From an uncultured Mycoplasmatota bacterium (GTDB taxonomy: Bacteria; Bacillota_I; Bacilli_A; RF39; UBA660), in contig URXR01000044.1 of NCBI GenBank assembly GCA_900551925.1, positions 1-9,885 on the forward strand: DNA of 9,885 nucleotides. Direction: 5' to 3'. The notes under the pieces were generated by a model. The model was not told the DNA's origin. It was given only the letters and a program-made list of their open reading frames with translations, and did not search any database. Numbering within the stretch: position 1 is the first letter of the stretch; each line of letters starts with the position of its first letter. Below, in pieces: positions 5,868-9,885 of this stretch. The position numbers and the translations under genes were made by a program.

Positions 5868-6683
5868 TTATTTTTCTTTTTTGTCAGGTTTAGGTTTAGG
5901 TTCGTGTTTAGGTTCATGTTTGTGTTCAGGCTTAGGACCATGATGTCCAAAATTTTCAAAAGCTCTTAAGACTTCAATTGGAAGAGCAAATATAATAGTA
6001 TTAGATTGATCAGATGAGATATCATTAATAGTAGATAGAGTTCTTAAATGAAGTGCTCCATCAGAGTTTGACATAACTTCAGCAGCTTTAGCTAAGTTAT
6101 TTGAAGCTTCAACTTCTCCGATAGATTTGGTAATGACAGCTTGTTTTTCTCTTTCAGCTTCTGCTACTCTGGCAATAACTCTTTTCATTTCTTCTGGTAG
6201 GGAAACATCTTTAAGTTCAACATTTTCTACTTTAATACCCCATGGATCAGTAGCAGCATCTATTATATTACAGATTTCAGCAGATAATTTATCTCTTTCA
6301 CTTAAAAGTTCATCAAGTGAAACAGATCCTACAACATTTCTCATAGTAGTTTGAGCTAATTGACTAACAGCATAATAGAAGTTTTCTACTTCTAGAACAC
6401 TTTTAGAAGCATCAAATACTTTGTAATAGATAACAGCATTGATTTTAACTGATACATTATCTTTAGTGATGGCTTCTTGTTCAGGAACATCAACAGCTTT
6501 AGTTCTAATATCTACTTTTTTGTATGATTGAAAAATAGGAATTACTATTCTCCAGCCTGGTTCCATAATTTTAGTAAATTTACCTAAACAGAACTTAATA
6601 CCTCTTTCATATTGATTAATTTGCTTAATTGACGATAATAATATTATTATTAGTATTATTATTACAATTATTCCAAAACTCAT
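5868..6683 (-). CDS. SPFH/stomatin-like (slipin) membrane protein
   Basis: This 271-aa protein is a prohibitin/stomatin relative. It has an N-terminal Ile-rich membrane segment (about 4-17), then the SPFH domain (about 20-180) with QYERGIKFCLGKF, EPGWRIVIPIFQ, RTKAVDVPEQEAITKDNV and the helical ARVAEAEREKQAVITKSIGE, and the slipin-like end TIIFALPIEVLRAFE (229-243). Slipins form membrane-bound oligomeric scaffolds tied to membrane microdomains and proteolysis; their bacterial partner is usually an NfeD protein encoded next door, which is absent here. The last 24 residues form a low-complexity His/Pro/Lys tail with repeated HEPK-type units. ATG 6683 follows AAAGGAGGT with 7-base spacing. The gene is alone on the minus strand, between the shared terminator and a divergent promoter. 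The family is certain; the exact role is not. Confidence 0.93.
   Translation of the reverse strand: MSFGIIVIIILIIILLSSIKQINQYERGIKFCLGKFTKIMEPGWRIVIPIFQSYKKVDIRTKAVDVPEQEAITKDNVSVKINAVIYYKVFDASKSVLEVENFYYAVSQLAQTTMRNVVGSVSLDELLSERDKLSAEICNIIDAATDPWGIKVENVELKDVSLPEEMKRVIARVAEAEREKQAVITKSIGEVEASNNLAKAAEVMSNSDGALHLRTLSTINDISSDQSNTIIFALPIEVLRAFENFGHHGPKPEHKHEPKHEPKPKPDKKEK
5871..5942 (-). repeat. His/Pro/Lys repeat tail coded in the SPFH gene
   Basis: The final 24 codons encode repeated KPEHKHEPKHEPKPKP-type units. At DNA level the + strand shows degenerate copies of GGTTTA / GGTTCATGTTT. This looks like short tandem duplication of a 12-base unit. Confidence 0.6.
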
Positions 6684-6702
6684 AATATACCTCCTTTAGT
6701 TA

Positions 6703-6733
6703 ATTATAGCACAATAATAAATAATTTTGACAA
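6703..6733 (-). promoter_or_regulatory. promoter of the SPFH gene (minus strand)
   Basis: On the minus strand TGCTATAAT is an extended, consensus -10 (TATAAT at 6708-6703). TTGTCA (6733-6728) is a candidate -35 with a long, 19-base spacer. The extended -10 alone makes this a strong promoter candidate. Confidence 0.65.
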
Positions 6734-6776
6734 TTTTAGATAATAATTTTATTTTTATTTTAATACGTGATAAAAT
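6727..6776 (+). promoter_or_regulatory. promoter region of dnaE
   Basis: TTGACA (6727-6732, consensus) with TATTTT (6750-6755) at 17 bases is one candidate. TGATAAAAT (6768-6776), an extended -10, is a second one closer to the gene. The first shares its -35 bases with the minus-strand promoter. I cannot decide between them from sequence. Confidence 0.45.
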
Positions 6777-6782
6777 AATTAT

Positions 6783-6800
6783 AAGGAGGTAGTGATTATG
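6783..6800 (+). promoter_or_regulatory. ribosome binding site fixing the dnaE start at ATG 6798
   Basis: AAGGAGGT (6783-6790) is 7 bases from ATG 6798 but only 1 base from the in-frame GTG 6792. The ATG is therefore the start, making the protein 967 residues. Confidence 0.85.
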
Positions 6801-9701
6801 TATTGTCCTTTATATGTAAAAACAGATTATAGTTTGCTGTCAAGTTTGATAAAAGTTGATGATTTGATAGAGAACTTAAAGAAAAAAAAATTTACTTCCT
6901 GCGCTGTTGTAGATGATAATTTATATGGTACGATGGAGATAGTTACAAAATTTAAGAAAAATGGTCTTCATCCTATCATTGGATTAGATTTAAAAGATAT
7001 TCTTTTATATGTAAAAAATGAGGAAGGGTATTATAATTTAGTAAAGATTGAGACTAATAAAAATTTTAATACTTTAAATGATGAGGTTTTAAAAAAATAT
7101 AGTAAAGGTTTAATATGCATTTCTTTTGATTTAGAAAATTATACTAAATATAAAGATATTTTTTCGGATATATTTATTGGAGTTGCCAATAGAAAAGAAG
7201 AGGGAAAATTTTTAGACTATCCCACAGTATATATTAATAAAACATTATATTTAGAAAAAGCTTTGTATAAATATTTACCTTATGTTTTTATGATTAGAGA
7301 TGGCAAGACGATAAGTGATGGATTAGAGTTTATTTATCAGGATAACTATTTATATGAGAAAGAAGAAGTTATACCTAAAGTTAGTTCTAAAAGTATTAAT
7401 AATACTTTGAAGATAAGTGATATGTGCAATATTAGTTTTAAAAAAGAATTGTTTATGCCTAAATATGATGTGGAAGATTCTAAAAAGTTTTTAGTTAATT
7501 TAAGTAGAAAAGGTCTTTCTAAAAGATTAGAAGGTAAAATTACTAAGCCTTATTTAGAGAGATTAAATTATGAGTTAGATATTATTTTAAAAATGCATTT
7601 TGAGGATTATTTTTTAGTAGTGTATGATTATATAAAATATGCTAAACAAAATGGTATTTTAGTAGGGCCTGGAAGAGGTTCTGCGGCCGGGTCTTTAGTT
7701 TCTTATTGCTTGGGTATTACTGATGTTGATCCTTTAAAATATAATCTTTTATTTGAGAGGTTTTTAAATCCAGAACGTATTACAATGCCGGATATTGATA
7801 CTGATTTTCCTGATAATAAGAGAGATCAAGTTATTGAATATGTAAGAGATAAATATGGGGATAAGAATGTTGCTAGTATTATTACATTTGGAACTTTAGG
7901 AGGAAGAGCTTCAGTTCGAGATGTAGGAAGAGTTTTAAATATTAGTACTAAATATTTAGATTTAATTTGTAAAAAGATTCCTTTTAAGGGTACTCTTAAG
8001 GCTTTAAAACATCAAGATAGAGAAATAAATGTGTTAATTGAAAATGATGATAAATTAAAATTACTTTATAATATTGTAGAGTTAATCGAAGGCAATAAAA
8101 GACATACTAGTATTCATGCGGCAGGAATTGTTATAAGTTACGAGCCACTTGATGAAATTCTGCCTCTTAAGTCTGGAGATGAACTTAATTTAACAGAATA
8201 TACGATGGATTATTTGGAAGAGTTAGGTTTAATTAAGATGGACTTTTTAGGGATAAGAAATTTATCTATTATTGATAATATTATTACTAGTGTTTATGAA
8301 ACTTTAGGAGAAAAACTTGATTTTAATAATATTCCTTTTGATGATCCTAAGGTTATGGAACTTTTTGCTAAGGGAGAAACGACAGGTATTTTTCAATTTG
8401 AATCGGAAGGAATGAAAAGGTTTTTAAAAGATTTAAAACCTAGAAATTTTGAAGATTTATGTGCTGCGATTGCGCTTTTTAGACCAGGGCCTGCGAATAA
8501 TATACCTTCTTTTATTAGAAGAAAAGAAGGTAAAGAGGAAATAACTTATATCGATGAGACTTTAAAAGATATTTTAAAAGAAACTAATGGGATAATTGTC
8601 TATCAAGAACAAATAATGCTTATAGCTAGAGAATATGCGGGGTATACTTTAGCAGAAGCTGATATTTTAAGAAGAGCTATGAGTAAAAAGAAATATGATG
8701 TTTTAAAGATGGAAGAGGATAGATTTATTAGTAAAGCTTTAGAAAAAGGAAGAGATGAAGAGACTGCTAAAAAGTTATTTGATTTAATTTTAGCATTTGC
8801 AGGATATGGATTTAATAAAAGTCATTCAGTTTCTTACTCGATAGTGGCTTATAAAATGGCTTATTTAAAATGTTATTATCCAAAACATTTTTATGCTAGT
8901 TTATTATCTGGAGTGGTTGGAAGTGAAGAAAAAACTAAAGAATATTTACGAGAAGTAAAGAAATTAGGTATTAAGTTTTTACCTCCGGATATTAATAAAA
9001 GTTTGGATAAAGAATATACCATTAGTAATGATAAAATAGTTTTTCCACTTTCTGCGATTAGAAATGTAGGAGGGGTTATATCTAATTTTATTGTAAAACA
9101 AAGGACTGAGCCTTATAAAGATATATATGATTTTTTAAAAAGAACTATAGAAAAAACCAATAATAGAAAAGTTTTAGAATCTTTAATATATGCTCATGCT
9201 TTTGATAGTTTTTATAATATAAATACTTTAATTAGTAATTTAGATAATATATTAAACTATGTAGAATTATCTAAAGATATTGAAGAGGATTTATTATTAA
9301 AACCTACTATTAATGAGAAAGAAGAACTTCCTTTAGAGGATATTTTGGAAAAGGAAAAACAAGTATTTGGATTTTATTTAACTAGTCATAAGACAGAGAA
9401 GTATAAGCTTAATAGTCCGGATATTACTGATATTTATGATATTAAAGAGAAACTTAATAAAAGAGTTGTAGTAATAGTAAGTGTTGAAAAAATAAAAGAG
9501 ATTATAACTAAAAAGAATGAAACTATGTGTTTTTTAACTAGTTCTGATAATACTGGTACGACAGTTTTAATAGTTTTTCCTGACTTATATAAGCAAATAA
9601 ATAATTTTAAGAAAAATGAGATTTTAAAAGTACATGGTAAAATAGAGAAAAGATTTGATGAGTATCAAATAATATGTAATGAAATAGAAAGAATTGCTTA
9701 G
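6798..9701 (+). CDS. dnaE: DNA polymerase III alpha subunit, DnaE type, with degenerate PHP domain
   Basis: This 967-aa replicative polymerase extends primers; in Firmicutes that also have PolC, DnaE acts mainly on RNA primers. In order it has a PHP domain (1 to about 200), a palm with GPGRGSAAGSLVSY (291-304) and PDIDTDF carrying catalytic Asp332 and Asp334, third Asp482 (KMDFLG), conserved HAAGIVIS, the fingers (FRPGPANNIPSF, YQEQIM, GYGFNKSHSVSYS), a helix-hairpin-helix region (about 725-810), and a C-terminal OB fold (about 885-967). All three polymerase aspartates are present. In the PHP domain, the usual HLxVHSxYSLL reads PLYVKTDYSLL and the usual DDH reads DDN, so metal ligands are missing and that domain is probably inactive. 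It is about 150 residues shorter than B. subtilis DnaE, mostly in the PHP part. No PolC is visible in the window. A terminator follows. Confidence 0.96.
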   Translation: MYCPLYVKTDYSLLSSLIKVDDLIENLKKKKFTSCAVVDDNLYGTMEIVTKFKKNGLHPIIGLDLKDILLYVKNEEGYYNLVKIETNKNFNTLNDEVLKKYSKGLICISFDLENYTKYKDIFSDIFIGVANRKEEGKFLDYPTVYINKTLYLEKALYKYLPYVFMIRDGKTISDGLEFIYQDNYLYEKEEVIPKVSSKSINNTLKISDMCNISFKKELFMPKYDVEDSKKFLVNLSRKGLSKRLEGKITKPYLERLNYELDIILKMHFEDYFLVVYDYIKYAKQNGILVGPGRGSAAGSLVSYCLGITDVDPLKYNLLFERFLNPERITMPDIDTDFPDNKRDQVIEYVRDKYGDKNVASIITFGTLGGRASVRDVGRVLNISTKYLDLICKKIPFKGTLKALKHQDREINVLIENDDKLKLLYNIVELIEGNKRHTSIHAAGIVISYEPLDEILPLKSGDELNLTEYTMDYLEELGLIKMDFLGIRNLSIIDNIITSVYETLGEKLDFNNIPFDDPKVMELFAKGETTGIFQFESEGMKRFLKDLKPRNFEDLCAAIALFRPGPANNIPSFIRRKEGKEEITYIDETLKDILKETNGIIVYQEQIMLIAREYAGYTLAEADILRRAMSKKKYDVLKMEEDRFISKALEKGRDEETAKKLFDLILAFAGYGFNKSHSVSYSIVAYKMAYLKCYYPKHFYASLLSGVVGSEEKTKEYLREVKKLGIKFLPPDINKSLDKEYTISNDKIVFPLSAIRNVGGVISNFIVKQRTEPYKDIYDFLKRTIEKTNNRKVLESLIYAHAFDSFYNINTLISNLDNILNYVELSKDIEEDLLLKPTINEKEELPLEDILEKEKQVFGFYLTSHKTEKYKLNSPDITDIYDIKEKLNKRVVVIVSVEKIKEIITKKNETMCFLTSSDNTGTTVLIVFPDLYKQINNFKKNEILKVHGKIEKRFDEYQIICNEIERIA

Positions 9702-9723
9702 GAAGATGAGTAAATTTATAATT

Positions 9724-9756
9724 ACAAGTATCAAAAAAATAAATACTTGTTTTTTT
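9724..9756 (+). terminator. Rho-independent terminator of dnaE
   Basis: An 8-bp stem ACAAGTAT / ATACTTGT (9724-9731, 9743-9750) with an A-rich 11-base loop is followed by seven T. Confidence 0.85.
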
Positions 9757-9775
9757 ATTCAATAAATTATATAAT
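9747..9775 (+). promoter_or_regulatory. promoter of the gene at the right edge
   Basis: Consensus TATAAT (9770-9775) has TTGTTT (9747-9752) 17 bases upstream, inside the dnaE terminator tail. Transcription would start near 9782, leaving a leader of about 33 bases before ATG 9815. Confidence 0.5.
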
Positions 9776-9814
9776 GAATATGTATAAATAAACTAAAAGA
9801 AAGTAGTGGTAAAA

Positions 9815-9877
9815 ATGAAGAAACTAAAAGAAATTTTTGCTAAGAAAAATAGACTTGGGGGGGGGGTATCTTTATAA
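9815..9877 (+). CDS. start of a possible gene interrupted by a ten-G tract
   Basis: ATG 9815 opens MKKLKEIFAKKNRLGGG, a Lys-rich N-terminus, then ten consecutive G (9857-9866). With ten G the frame reaches TAA at 9875-9877 after 20 codons. With nine G it stays open to the window end (..GGGYLYKQL). With eleven it stops after a few codons at 9883-9885. A promoter lies upstream, but the ribosome site (AGTGGT) is weak. The tract may be a phase-variation switch or a sequencing/assembly artefact at a contig end. The product cannot be named. Confidence 0.35.
   Translation: MKKLKEIFAKKNRLGGGVSL
9857..9866 (+). repeat. G(10) homopolymer
   Basis: Ten uninterrupted G in a strongly AT-rich region, within the first codons of a possible ORF. 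Runs of this kind are prone to slippage, and also arise from Illumina dark-cycle poly-G reads near contig ends. Confidence 0.9.
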
Positions 9878-9885
9878 ACAATTAA

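Noticed and set aside
6127..6354. Open frame of 75 codons on the plus strand
   Set aside because: Antisense shadow of the SPFH domain; no promoter or ribosome site.
6792..6794. GTG start for dnaE
   Set aside because: Only one base from the Shine-Dalgarno sequence; ATG 6798 has ideal spacing.

Overview
The window is AT-rich, low-GC Gram-positive DNA with strong AAGGAGG-type ribosome sites, short intergenic gaps and Rho-independent terminators. The gene set (YqeG-YqeH pair, short DnaE-type polymerase, membrane-anchored HtrA, ABC-F ATPase, glycine-rich surface protein) fits a Firmicutes/Bacilli relative, possibly a reduced-genome uncultured gut lineage such as RF39-like bacteria; the lineage is an inference. 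All tryptophans are TGG, and no gene ends in TGA, so the standard bacterial code fits. Both window edges look like contig ends: the left edge falls inside a broken reading frame of a repetitive Gly-rich gene, and the right edge is just past a run of ten G.

Layout. 44-466: C-terminal remnant of a Gly-rich surface/adhesin-like protein. 513-876: a promoter, a tiny leader ORF, an 81-aa thioredoxin-fold protein with a CxxG instead of CxxC motif, and a strong terminator. 883-2510: an HtrA-type membrane serine protease gene preceded by tandem TTTTCATA boxes, followed 8 bases later by an unrecognised 84-aa gene and a terminator. 2524-4113: overlapping yqeG-yqeH (HAD phosphatase and circularly permuted ribosome-biogenesis GTPase) with its own promoter and terminator. 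4217-5862: an ABC-F ATPase ending in a terminator shared with the convergent gene. 5868-6683 (minus): a stomatin/slipin-like SPFH membrane protein with a His/Pro/Lys tail. 6684-6797: a divergent promoter region. 6798-9701: dnaE with a degenerate PHP metal site, then a terminator. 9770-9885: a promoter and the start of a possible gene interrupted by the poly-G tract.

Functionally this is mostly housekeeping: ribosome assembly and translation (YqeH, ABC-F), replication (DnaE), envelope quality control (HtrA, SPFH) and thiol redox. I see no CRISPR, mobile element, tRNA or rRNA, and no complete new multi-gene system. The best leads are the putative CssR-like operator at htrA, two possible AUA starts (one in the htrA partner gene), and the possible phase-variable poly-G gene.
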